DNA of 13,300 nt. Source: Alphaproteobacteria bacterium (lineage in GTDB: Bacteria; Pseudomonadota; Alphaproteobacteria; Micropepsales; Micropepsaceae). The stretch covers positions 4,677 through 17,976 of the forward strand of contig PKWC01000123.1 of assembly GCA_003131925.1 (NCBI GenBank), in the 5' to 3' direction. Positions 7,232-13,300 of this stretch are shown in pieces (the stretch's first letter is position 1; every line of letters starts with the position of its first letter). The notes under the pieces were generated by a model. That model saw nothing but the letters and a program-made list of their open reading frames with translations, was not told the DNA's origin and searched no databases. Position numbers and translations under genes: made by a program.

Positions 7232-7247
7232 CCGCTATCAATAGCGG
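7232..7247 (+). terminator. Small stem-loop downstream of the GloVer-IPT gene
   Basis: CCGCTA (7232-7237) pairs with TAGCGG (7242-7247) around a TCAA tetraloop, 73 bases after the stop at 7158. There is no T-run after it, so it is only a candidate weak terminator or RNA 3'-end stabiliser. Confidence 0.3.
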
Positions 7248-7740
7248 TGTTCGGGAGCGGAGCGTTCAACACGCAAACCTTCAACGACACCGGCATGGAC
7301 GTGCGCAATATGTATTTTGTAATCCGTGATGCGATAGAGTTCATCAGAAAGCAAGTCGGAATTACGGTTGAAGCGCGGTAGCGGTGCGCGGCACCATTGG
7401 ATTAGAAGACAACCGACTAAGAATGTCGCGGCAATCGTTCCCCGCTTCAGCTTGATCGATGGAATACGACCGCGACCGGCCCCGGCCTGAAAGCAGGGTT
7501 TGTGCAATGCATCAAACCGACCGGAGGAGTGTGTCTGAATGTCGAGAAAATCGAGCTGAACCAGCTTCTTGGGCGCGATTTCCCCGTGCCAGCGCGCTGG
7601 CGGCATCGCATGCGGCGTCCGGCGCTTCAACCGGCCTCAAAAAAACGCTATTATCCGCTCCAACCCGGGGTCATCTGGGGAATGTCCGCTAAGACAGAAT
7701 GGGCGCCGTTTCACTCTCTTGCATTCCATCTGCCCAGCAG

Positions 7741-7769
7741 GCGATGACGTGGAGATCATCCGTCATCGC
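7741..7769 (-). terminator. Stem-loop downstream of the minus-strand regulator
   Basis: GCGATGACG (7741-7749) and CGTCATCGC (7761-7769) form a perfect nine-base stem with an 11-base loop, 63 bases beyond the regulator's stop in its reading direction. No U-run follows on the minus strand. It is a plausible transcript-end hairpin, or a protein-binding palindrome. Confidence 0.4.
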
Positions 7770-7832
7770 CACGAGATTGGCGCGGGCGCCGGGATCAACG
7801 TGCCGTTTGTATCAGCCCGCGGCCGCCTGGAT

Positions 7833-9779
7833 TCACGGCGGGAAATTGAGCCGACGTTCGATGTCGGCGAACTCCGGCGTTGCGCGTATGGGATCCAGGA
7901 GGGGATCGACCTTCAGCATGACAAGTCCGGTGTCGCGCAGCCTGTAGGCGGTATTCAGCCATGCAAGTGCGTCGTTGCGGTCGCCCCATTGGGCGTAGAT
8001 TTGGGCATATTGATAAGCGCCCCTGTCGCCAAGCGACTGGTGCAGGCTGGCGAGTTGGGCTTTCGCCTCAGCGGTGTGGCCGAGCTGGTATGCGGCGATG
8101 GCTAGACACTCCGATTGCTGCCAGTTCCGGTTCGGGGCGCACGCGTCGTGCGTAGCTTTAGGCTCTTTGAGCGCCAGCCAGGCGAGCGCCGATATCGCCT
8201 GATCGCCCGGCGGTTCCGTTGTAGTCAGCGCGGCGGCGTGGCGCGACGCAGTCAGAGAGTCTCGAAAGCGGCGGTCGAGATAGAACACCGACGCCTGCTC
8301 CCAATAGCCAGAGGCCTCGGTGGGATAGCGCGCGACCACGCGCGCGGCCGCTGCTTCCGCGGCCGCGGGATGATCCAGGCAGGATTCCAGATAGGCGTAA
8401 GAGCGGTCCACGCGGACATCGTTCGGAGCGAGGGTCCGCGCCTGCGACTGTTCACGTTCCGCGCCCGCAAAATCGAGCAGCGTCATCAGGACCGAGCCCC
8501 GCGCCGCATGGGCTGGGCCCCAGCCCGGCGCGAGCACGACGGCGCGGTTCGCCGCGTCCAGCGCCTGGGCTTCGGTCTCCCGCAGTGAAGGCCGGTCGCT
8601 CGCCGTGCCGACACTTGCGATGAGCATCAGTACAATTGCGCGCATGTTCTGGGCGCCCGCGTAGCGCGGATCGAGACGCACGGCTTCGTCGAAAGCCGCC
8701 AGAGCCGACCGGTAGGAGGGCTCGTCGCGGCCGTTCATGAATCGTAGGCCGCGCAGAAACGCATCGAAAGCACCGCTGTTGGTGGTGCCGCCCATCGTCA
8801 GTCGTTCGGTATCCCCGGCGTTCAGCGTCACCTGCAGCGATTGCGTGACTTTTTCCGCGATCTCGGTCTGCAGCTTCAGAACATCGCCGAAGTCGCGATC
8901 GTAATTATGTGACCAGAAGTGATATCCGGTCGTGGCATTGATCAGTTGTACAGTGATGCGCAGACGCTGGCCTTCGCGGCGAACGCTGCCCTCCAATACG
9001 GCGCCGACATTCAATTGCCGCGCGATGTCCGCGATGGTGGCCGGGTGGCTCTTGAAGAAAAATGCGGAGGTGCGGGCGGCCACGTGCAGCGCGTCCACCC
9101 GGCTGAGCACGTTGATCAGCTCTTCGGAAAAGCCGTCGGCCAAATAGTCCTGGCTGCGGTCGCCGCTCATATTGGTGAACGCCAGCACGGCCACCGACCG
9201 CGGCGGCGGATTGAACGCGGCGTGCACGCCAGGTGGCGCGCGTTCGGATGCCCATCGCTGCACAAGGGCGAGCGAAATCACACCGGCAAGGAGAAGCGCC
9301 GCCGCGATCAACGCAGCGTTGCCCGTCCGCCACCAGGCGCGTGAGGGTTCGGACGCGCCTTGCTCTGTCGCCGGCGGCTCGAAATGCGCTGCCGGCCCGG
9401 CCTCCTGCAAGGCAGTGGATGCGCCGACCGTCGCCCCCGATTCGGTTCCCCGCCGCACCGTGGCGACAAACCTGTAACCATGCCCGGGAACCGTGACGAT
9501 GAAGTCGGCGGTCGTCTCGTCGGACTGCAAGATGCGGCGCAGCAAGAACACCGTCTGGGTCAGGTTGGCTTCCTCGACGAAACGGCCATCCCACACGGCG
9601 GTGAGCAACTCGTCCTTCTCCACCACCCGGCCGGCGTTTTCGACCAGATAGAGCAGCGTATCGAAGAGTTTTGGCGGCAGCTTCAGCGGCACGCCATCCC
9701 GCGCCAGGCAGCGGCGCACTGCGTCCATCCGGAACGCACCGAACCCGAAAATCCCCTTTTCGCGGACCGAAACATCCAT
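7833..9779 (-). CDS. CadC-like membrane-anchored winged-helix regulator with TolB-like and TPR domains
   Basis: A 648-residue inner-membrane transcription regulator. Residues 8-108 are an OmpR/PhoB-type winged helix: FGAFRMDAVRRCLARDG, then LPPKLFDTLLYLVENAGRVV, and the recognition part ANLTQTVFLLRRIL, ending IVTVPGHGYRF. A linker leads to one membrane segment at 154-174 (AALIAAALLLAGVISLALVQ). Periplasmic residues 193-315 match the TolB-N/FlgO-like domain that often follows such helices (RSVAVLAFTNMSGD, FSEELINVLSRV, VLEGSVRREGQRLRITVQL). Residues about 335-648 are TPR-like repeats ending in the usual DPLLDPIRATPEFADIERRL. Such proteins sense a periplasmic or protein-protein signal and bind DNA directly while remaining membrane-bound. 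The start at 9779 puts the winged helix at the N terminus; its ribosome site is weak. It is divergent from the GloVer array, which it probably regulates together with itself (inference from layout and the repeats at 9789-9818). Confidence 0.9.
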   Translation of the reverse strand: MDVSVREKGIFGFGAFRMDAVRRCLARDGVPLKLPPKLFDTLLYLVENAGRVVEKDELLTAVWDGRFVEEANLTQTVFLLRRILQSDETTADFIVTVPGHGYRFVATVRRGTESGATVGASTALQEAGPAAHFEPPATEQGASEPSRAWWRTGNAALIAAALLLAGVISLALVQRWASERAPPGVHAAFNPPPRSVAVLAFTNMSGDRSQDYLADGFSEELINVLSRVDALHVAARTSAFFFKSHPATIADIARQLNVGAVLEGSVRREGQRLRITVQLINATTGYHFWSHNYDRDFGDVLKLQTEIAEKVTQSLQVTLNAGDTERLTMGGTTNSGAFDAFLRGLRFMNGRDEPSYRSALAAFDEAVRLDPRYAGAQNMRAIVLMLIASVGTASDRPSLRETEAQALDAANRAVVLAPGWGPAHAARGSVLMTLLDFAGAEREQSQARTLAPNDVRVDRSYAYLESCLDHPAAAEAAAARVVARYPTEASGYWEQASVFYLDRRFRDSLTASRHAAALTTTEPPGDQAISALAWLALKEPKATHDACAPNRNWQQSECLAIAAYQLGHTAEAKAQLASLHQSLGDRGAYQYAQIYAQWGDRNDALAWLNTAYRLRDTGLVMLKVDPLLDPIRATPEFADIERRLNFPP

Positions 9780-9871
9780 CGGCGGGCCATCTTGAGAAAA
9801 ATTGAGGCCGATCTTGAGGATATCACGAACCCGCCGAATTCAATGTGTGCAGATTACAGAGGAGCAATCAC
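9780..9871. promoter_or_regulatory. Divergent promoter region with three phased TTGAG direct repeats
   Basis: This 92-bp gap separates the regulator (minus) from the first array gene (plus), so it must hold both promoters unless transcription enters from elsewhere. TTGAG occurs at 9792-9796, 9802-9806 and 9814-9818, at 10- and 12-bp steps; the outer two extend to ATCTTGAG (9789-9796 and 9811-9818). OmpR/PhoB-type winged helices commonly bind tandem direct repeats at about one helical turn, so this is a candidate operator. TTGAGG (9814-9819) may double as a poor -35, with TTCAAT (9839-9844) as -10 at 19-bp spacing. AGAGGAG (9858-9864) is the ribosome site of the plus-strand gene. Confidence 0.5.
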
Positions 9872-11080
9872 ATGACCCGCATCTCATACGCGGCATCGCT
9901 CGCGCTCTCCGCGGCGGTCCTGGCATCTCTTACACTCCCCGTGGAAGCGGCCACATACAGCACCTTGTATAACTTTCAGCACCTCTGTTGCGGTAATCCG
10001 GACGGCCGCCTCCTCCTCCGGTCCGGGTCGCTGTTCGGCACGGGTCAGGGGGGGGTGGGTGGCTACCATGGACAAGTCTTTAAGTTGACCCCATCCGGCG
10101 GTTCCTGGAAGGAGAAGACGCTTTTTCGGTTTGACGGCACTGATGGGTCCAACCCGTATGCGGGGTTGATTCAGGATTCGACCGGTGCCCTCTATGGCAC
10201 GACTGGAGTCGGCGGCGCATACGGCAACGGCACCGTATTCAAACTGGCCAAATCCGGCGGCGTGTGGACCGAAACCGTTCTTTGGAGCTTTGGCAGCGGC
10301 AGCGATGGCCAAGAACCTAGTTGCGACCTCGTGAGGGATTCATCGACGGGTACGCTCTACGGCACAACCTACAGTGGCGGCGTATACGGCCTTGGAACCG
10401 TATTCGATTTGACCTACTCGGGCGGTGTTTGGACTGAGAACGTGCTGCACAGCTTTGGCAGCATCGGTGGCGATGGCATCAATCCCGAAGCCGGACTCCA
10501 CAGGGACACGGCAGGTGCCCTCTATGGCACCACCGAGGAGGGCGGTACACACGGCGTGGGTACTGTATTCGAGCTGGCGCTATCCGACGGCGTGTGGACC
10601 GAAACCGTTCTTTGGAACTTTGGCAGCATCGGTGGCGACGGCCAAGGTCCGGAGGGAGAGTTGGTCGAGGGTTCGAAAGGTGTGTTCTATGGTACGACTT
10701 TGGATGGCGGCGTATACGGCCTTGGAACCGTATTCAAGCTGGCCAAGTCCGGCGGCGTGTGGACCGACACAGTGCTTTGGAACTTCGAGGGCGGCGGCAG
10801 CCGCGATGGTGCGTACCCCTTCGCCGGGCTCCATTTGGACTCGACGGGCAACCTCTATGGCACGACTTATTCAGGTGGCGACTATGGCTACGGCACCGTA
10901 TTCGAGCTGACTTACTCCGGCGGCTGGATCGAGACCGTGTTCCACAGCTTTGGCGGCAGCGGCGACGGACAGAGCCCCGGCCTTGGCACCGTTATCGAAG
11001 ACTCGGCGGGCAACGTCTATGGCACGGCGTATGTTGGCGGCACATACGGCTATGGAACGGTCTGGGAGGTCACGCCGTAG
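9872..11080 (+). CDS. Secreted GloVer-repeat predicted seven-bladed propeller, array copy 1
   Basis: 402 residues. The signal peptide is 1-26 (core LALSAAVLASLTLP, cut after VEA). There is no C-terminal anchor, IPT or sorting domain, so the mature protein is essentially all repeat and probably periplasmic or released. YGTT-type motifs begin at residues 54 (degenerate LFGT), 107, 162, 217, 272, 328 and 382, a spacing of 53-56. Each blade reads roughly LYGTT-GG-YG-GTVFKL then SGGVWTETVLWSF. The chain stops at GTVWEVTP, and the missing last strand is supplied by TYSTLYNF (28-35) at the mature N terminus, as in Velcro-closed propellers. ATG 9872 follows AGAGGAG by seven bases. Frame-open codons further upstream are discounted because the homologous leader of copy 3 has a two-base insertion that breaks that frame. 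A CysCys pair (39-40) and C151 are the only cysteines. Ligand and function are unknown. Confidence 0.88.
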   Translation: MTRISYAASLALSAAVLASLTLPVEAATYSTLYNFQHLCCGNPDGRLLLRSGSLFGTGQGGVGGYHGQVFKLTPSGGSWKEKTLFRFDGTDGSNPYAGLIQDSTGALYGTTGVGGAYGNGTVFKLAKSGGVWTETVLWSFGSGSDGQEPSCDLVRDSSTGTLYGTTYSGGVYGLGTVFDLTYSGGVWTENVLHSFGSIGGDGINPEAGLHRDTAGALYGTTEEGGTHGVGTVFELALSDGVWTETVLWNFGSIGGDGQGPEGELVEGSKGVFYGTTLDGGVYGLGTVFKLAKSGGVWTDTVLWNFEGGGSRDGAYPFAGLHLDSTGNLYGTTYSGGDYGYGTVFELTYSGGWIETVFHSFGGSGDGQSPGLGTVIEDSAGNVYGTAYVGGTYGYGTVWEVTP

Positions 11081-11153
11081 CGGCCGGGCTTTGCGGGCCG
11101 CGCGCGGAACCGCGGTTTAATTCTACGTGTACGGATTACAGAGGAGCAATCAC
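11080..11153 (+). promoter_or_regulatory. Spacer between array copies 1 and 2: hairpins and conserved leader
   Basis: GCGGCC (11080-11085)/GGCCGC (11096-11101) form a stem with a ten-base loop. CGCG (11103-11106)/CGCG (11110-11113) follow around GAAC, then GTTTAATTCT, which together could be a leaky terminator. From 11119 (AATTC) the sequence aligns with the leader of copy 1 at 9837, at the same distance (35 bases) from the start codon, ending with AGAGGAG at 11140-11146. The TTGAG repeats found upstream of copy 1 are not present here, so copy 2 is probably reached by read-through or uses a different control. Confidence 0.45.
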
Positions 11154-12344
11154 ATGACCCGCATCTCATACGCGGCATCGCTCGCGCTCTCCGCGGCGAT
11201 CCTGGCATCTCTTACACTCCCCGCCGCGGCGGCGACGGAGAAAGTGTTGTGGAACTTCCAGGGGGCGAAACTGGGTAGCCCAGTAGGGCGTCTCCTGCTC
11301 CGGAAGAGCACCGGCGCGCTCTTCGGCACGGGTTCCAGCGCCGACAACGGCTACGGTCAGGTTTTCAGACTGACACCGTCGGGAGGGATCTGGAAAATCA
11401 AAACGCTTGTCAAGTTCACCGGCTCCAACGGGGCCAATCCCGAGGCGGGTCTGATTTCGGATTCCACGGGTGCGCTTTACGGCACGACGCATGACGGCGG
11501 CGCATATGGCTATGGGACCGTATTCAAGCTGTCGGTGTCGGGCGGCATCTGGACCGAGACAGTCCTTTACAACTTCACGGGCAGCAGCGACGGCGCGAAT
11601 CCCTACTGCGACCTCGTCATGGATTCATCGGGCGCGCTCTATGGCACAACCGAGAACGGCGGCTCCAACGGCTGGGGGACGGTATTCGAGCTTGCGCGAT
11701 CGGGCGGCACTTGGACAGAGACGGTGCTTCACAGCTTTAACAGTTTCTACGGCGACGGCGCCACTCCTGTAGCCGGCCTTCACAGGGACGCCGCCAGCGG
11801 CATTCTCTATGGCACAACATCCAGCAGCGATCAGGGCGGTACCGTATTCGCCCTGTCCCAATCCGGCGGTGTTTGGCTCTACGAGGTCATCTACGACTTC
11901 ACCGGCGGAGCCGATGGCGCTGGCCCTAACGCCGGCGTGATCGAGGGTCCGAAACACAATCTCTACGGCACGACGTATGCGGGCGGAGCATACGGATATG
12001 GAACCGTGTTCGAGCTCGTCTCCGGCTTCGACTGGACCGAGAAGGTCCTGTACAGCTTCACGGGCGGCAGCGATGGATCAAACCCCTTGGCAGCGCTCCA
12101 CCTGGACACGTCGGGAGCGCTTTACGGCACAACTTACGTCGGCGGCACAAATGGCGCGGGTGTTGTATTCAAGCTCACGCAGTCCGGCGGCGTGTGGACG
12201 GAGAGCGTGCTTCACGACTTCGACGATCCCATAAGCGATGGAGACTTGCCGGAAGCGGGCGTCATCGCAGACTCGGCGGGCAATCTCTACGGGACGACTT
12301 ATGATGGGGTCGACTTCGGAACCGTGTATGAGATAACGCCGTAG
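11154..12344 (+). CDS. Secreted GloVer-repeat predicted seven-bladed propeller, array copy 2
   Basis: 396 residues with signal peptide 1-27 or so (cut near PAAAA) encoded by DNA almost identical to copy 1; the mature part diverges abruptly after it (ATEKVLWNF replaces TYSTLYNF). Motifs start at residues 56 (LFGTG), 108, 162, 218, 270, 323 and 378, again seven. Blade 4 is shortened in its loop (LYGTTSSSDQGGTVFAL) and blade 7 lacks two loop residues (LYGTTYDGVDFGTVYEI). The chain ends GTVYEITP, and the N-terminal EKVLWNF supplies the closing strand. It lacks the CysCys pair of copies 1 and 3 and retains the single Cys of blade 2 (PYCDL, C152). ATG 11154 is seven bases after AGAGGAG. Of the three copies this middle one is the most divergent. 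No anchor domain is present; its function is unknown. Confidence 0.88.
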   Translation: MTRISYAASLALSAAILASLTLPAAAATEKVLWNFQGAKLGSPVGRLLLRKSTGALFGTGSSADNGYGQVFRLTPSGGIWKIKTLVKFTGSNGANPEAGLISDSTGALYGTTHDGGAYGYGTVFKLSVSGGIWTETVLYNFTGSSDGANPYCDLVMDSSGALYGTTENGGSNGWGTVFELARSGGTWTETVLHSFNSFYGDGATPVAGLHRDAASGILYGTTSSSDQGGTVFALSQSGGVWLYEVIYDFTGGADGAGPNAGVIEGPKHNLYGTTYAGGAYGYGTVFELVSGFDWTEKVLYSFTGGSDGSNPLAALHLDTSGALYGTTYVGGTNGAGVVFKLTQSGGVWTESVLHDFDDPISDGDLPEAGVIADSAGNLYGTTYDGVDFGTVYEITP

Positions 12345-12431
12345 CGGCCGGGCTTTGCGCGCCACGCCGTTCGGGTGCGCGTGCCAGCGGTGAAGTTTGT
12401 CCGTGTACGGATTACACAGAGGAGCAATCAC
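12345..12431 (+). promoter_or_regulatory. Spacer between array copies 2 and 3 with conserved leader
   Basis: The first 15 bases (CGGCCGGGCTTTGCG) repeat those after copy 1; the middle is unrelated. GTGTACGGATTACA (12403-12416) then re-enters the shared leader, with an additional CA before AGAGGAG (12418-12424). That two-base insertion leaves the ribosome-site-to-ATG distance unchanged at seven but puts a TGA in the otherwise open upstream frame, confirming that the leader is not translated. No strong promoter or terminator is evident. Confidence 0.45.
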
Positions 12432-13300
12432 ATGACCCGTATCTCATACGCGGCATCGCTCGCGCTCTCCGCGGCGATCCTGGCCTCTCTTACATTCCCC
12501 GCGGAAGCGGTCACATACAGCACCTTGTATAGCTTTCAGCACCCCTGTTGCGGTGGTCCGTTCGGCCGCCTCCTCCTCCGGTCGGGGTCGCTGTTCGGCA
12601 CGGACGCGGGGTACACGAGTAGCGACAATGGACAAGTCTTTGAGTTGACCCCATCCGGCGGTTCCTGGAAGGAGAAGACGCTTCTTAGGTTTGACGGCAC
12701 TGATGGGGCCAACCCGACCGCAGGGTTGATTCAGAATTCGACCGGTGCCCTCTATGGTACGACCAACGACGCTGGCGCATACAGCTACGGCACCGTATTC
12801 AAACTGGCCAAATCCGGCGGCGTGTGGACCGAAACCGCGCTTTGGAACTTCGAGGGCGGCAGCAACCGAGATGGCGCGTACCCCTACGACGAGCTCGTCA
12901 GGGACACGACGGGCGCGCTCTACGGCACGACATTTGATGGGGGCGATAATGGCTTGGGCACCGTATTCGAGCTGTCCCAATCCGGCGGCGGCTGGATCGA
13001 GACTGTGCTCCACGGCTTTGGCGGCAGCGGCGACGGCACGAATCCCTACGCCGGGCTTCACAGGGACACGGCAGGTGCCTTCTATGGCACGACTTATGAA
13101 GGCGGCGCACACGGCTACGGCACCGTATTCAAGCTGGTCCAATCCGGCGGCGTGTGGACCGAAACCGTTCTTTGGAGCTTTGGCAGCATCAGTGGCGACG
13201 GCCAATATCCGCAGGGAGTCTTGGTCGAGGGTTCGAAAGGTGCGTTCTATGGCACGACTAATGCGGGCGGCGCATACGGCTACGGCACCGTATTCAAACT
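12432..13300 (+). CDS. Secreted GloVer-repeat protein, array copy 3 (3' end outside window)
   Basis: Open for 289 codons to the window edge, with no stop. The signal peptide is 1-26 (AILASLTFPAEA). Mature protein begins VTYSTLYSFQHPCCGGP, close to copy 1. Five GloVer motifs are visible at residues 54 (LFGTD), 107, 163, 218 and 272; the sequence ends inside blade five at GTVFK. By analogy two more blades, roughly 110 residues (about 340 bp), should follow outside the window. Blades 1, 4 and 5 match the same-numbered blades of copy 1 most closely, including VEGSKGAFYGTT at 265-276. Blade 3 instead resembles blades 6-7 of copy 1 (NFEGG-RDGAYP, GGWIETV-H-FGGSGDG). Blade 2 reads PYDEL where the other copies have a cysteine. 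Partial only because of the window boundary; no sign of decay. Confidence 0.85.
   Translation, partial: MTRISYAASLALSAAILASLTFPAEAVTYSTLYSFQHPCCGGPFGRLLLRSGSLFGTDAGYTSSDNGQVFELTPSGGSWKEKTLLRFDGTDGANPTAGLIQNSTGALYGTTNDAGAYSYGTVFKLAKSGGVWTETALWNFEGGSNRDGAYPYDELVRDTTGALYGTTFDGGDNGLGTVFELSQSGGGWIETVLHGFGGSGDGTNPYAGLHRDTAGAFYGTTYEGGAHGYGTVFKLVQSGGVWTETVLWSFGSISGDGQYPQGVLVEGSKGAFYGTTNAGGAYGYGTVFK

Larger units (their letters stand above)
7159..7832. other. Convergent intergenic region, no supportable gene
   Basis: About 670 bp between the stop of the GloVer-IPT gene and the stop of the minus-strand regulator. Short open frames exist (for example 7181-7381 on +, 66 codons ending in a stretch that reads VRNMYFVIRDAIEFIRKQVG), but they lack a correctly spaced ribosome site and any family signature I know. 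They could be decayed gene remnants. Two hairpins are noted separately at 7232-7247 and 7741-7769. A run of seven A residues at 7639-7645 would be a U-run in a minus-strand transcript, but no strong stem precedes it on that strand. Confidence 0.5.
9837..13300 (+). repeat. Tandem array of three paralogous GloVer gene units, period about 1.28 kb
   Basis: The three start codons are at 9872, 11154 and 12432, giving steps of 1282 and 1278 bp. Each unit carries the leader GATTACA(CA)GAGGAGCAATCAC, a signal-peptide segment differing at no more than four of the first 70 coding bases, seven GloVer blades (five visible in the truncated third copy), and, after the first two genes, an identical 24-bp stop-codon junction (11072-11095 and 12336-12359). 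Unit-sized duplication by unequal crossing-over between these blocks is the simple explanation. The right end of the array is outside the window. Confidence 0.85.

Noticed and set aside
7681..7747. Possible copy of the well-known rhizobial repeat with reading MSALGQKR
   Set aside because: Only the opening ATGTCCGCT agrees; the rest does not, so the match is too short to support.
7569..8105. Plus-strand open frame of 178 codons at the end of the regulator
   Set aside because: Most of it is antisense to the C-terminal TPR region of the minus-strand regulator, and it has no ribosome site or family signature.
9845..9871. Upstream GTG start adding nine residues to the first array gene
   Set aside because: AGAGGAG lies between this codon and ATG 9872, and the homologous leader of copy 3 contains a two-base insertion that destroys this frame while the ATG and signal peptide are kept.
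12444..13205. Minus-strand open frame of 253 codons with internal repeats
   Set aside because: Its periodicity is the mirror of the GloVer repeats on the plus strand, where a ribosome site, signal peptide and family motifs are present.
10180..13300. Non-coding minisatellite or CRISPR-like repetition
   Set aside because: The recurring DNA words (CTCTATGGCACGAC, GGCACCGTATTC) encode the LYGTT and GTVF motifs of protein blades and are separated by diverged coding sequence.
9872..13300. Contact-dependent toxin, RTX or large adhesin array
   Set aside because: No toxin tip domain, calcium-binding nonapeptide, secretion signature beyond a standard signal peptide, or immunity gene is visible; the proteins are repeat-only.

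Overview
The window is GC-rich DNA, most likely chromosomal and from a soil-type alphaproteobacterium. A Rhizomicrobium/Micropepsales or rhizobial relative is a guess from style, not a demonstrated placement. The reasons are the dispersed palindromic elements of the kind seen across Alphaproteobacteria (a C/G-run hairpin at 54-74; the TTCGACAAGCTCA / TGAGCCTGTCGAA family at 556-714), an ECF42-type sigma factor with its DGPF partner, and a CadC-like membrane regulator with TolB-like and TPR domains. No rRNA, tRNA, CRISPR, transposase or phage gene was seen.

Left part (1-5119, all genes on +). A YCII/DGPF small protein (205-552) is followed, across a nested dispersed-repeat block, by a 407-aa ECF42-type sigma factor with the expected C-terminal helical/TPR extension (741-1964). 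Next come a family-2-type sulfotransferase (2028-2771), a complete vapBC toxin-antitoxin module with an 11-bp inverted repeat as its likely operator (2990-3667), and a 471-aa protein whose C-terminal third looks like a GT-D-type glycosyltransferase domain (3704-5119). The sulfotransferase and GT-D-like protein may act on a surface glycan; this rests only on proximity.

Right part (5488-13300). This is the most distinctive region. A secreted GloVer-repeat protein with two C-terminal IPT/TIG domains (5488-7158) converges, across about 670 bp of apparently non-coding DNA, on a membrane-anchored winged-helix regulator read on the minus strand (7833-9779). Divergent from that regulator is a tandem array of three paralogous GloVer-repeat secreted proteins (9872-11080, 11154-12344, and 12432 to beyond the window end). 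The array period is close to 1.28 kb, and the leader plus signal-peptide DNA is nearly identical in all copies.

Each complete GloVer protein has exactly seven repeats of about 53-56 residues. Each repeat run ends in the middle of a unit, and the missing strand is present just after the signal peptide. This predicts closed seven-bladed beta-propellers with Velcro closure. The array shows signs of blade-level recombination. The 92-bp divergent promoter holds three TTGAG direct repeats phased at one helical turn, a plausible binding site for the OmpR-type winged helix of the regulator. The best candidate for an undescribed system is therefore a regulator plus diversifying secreted beta-propeller array. 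Its ligand and role cannot be read from the sequence.
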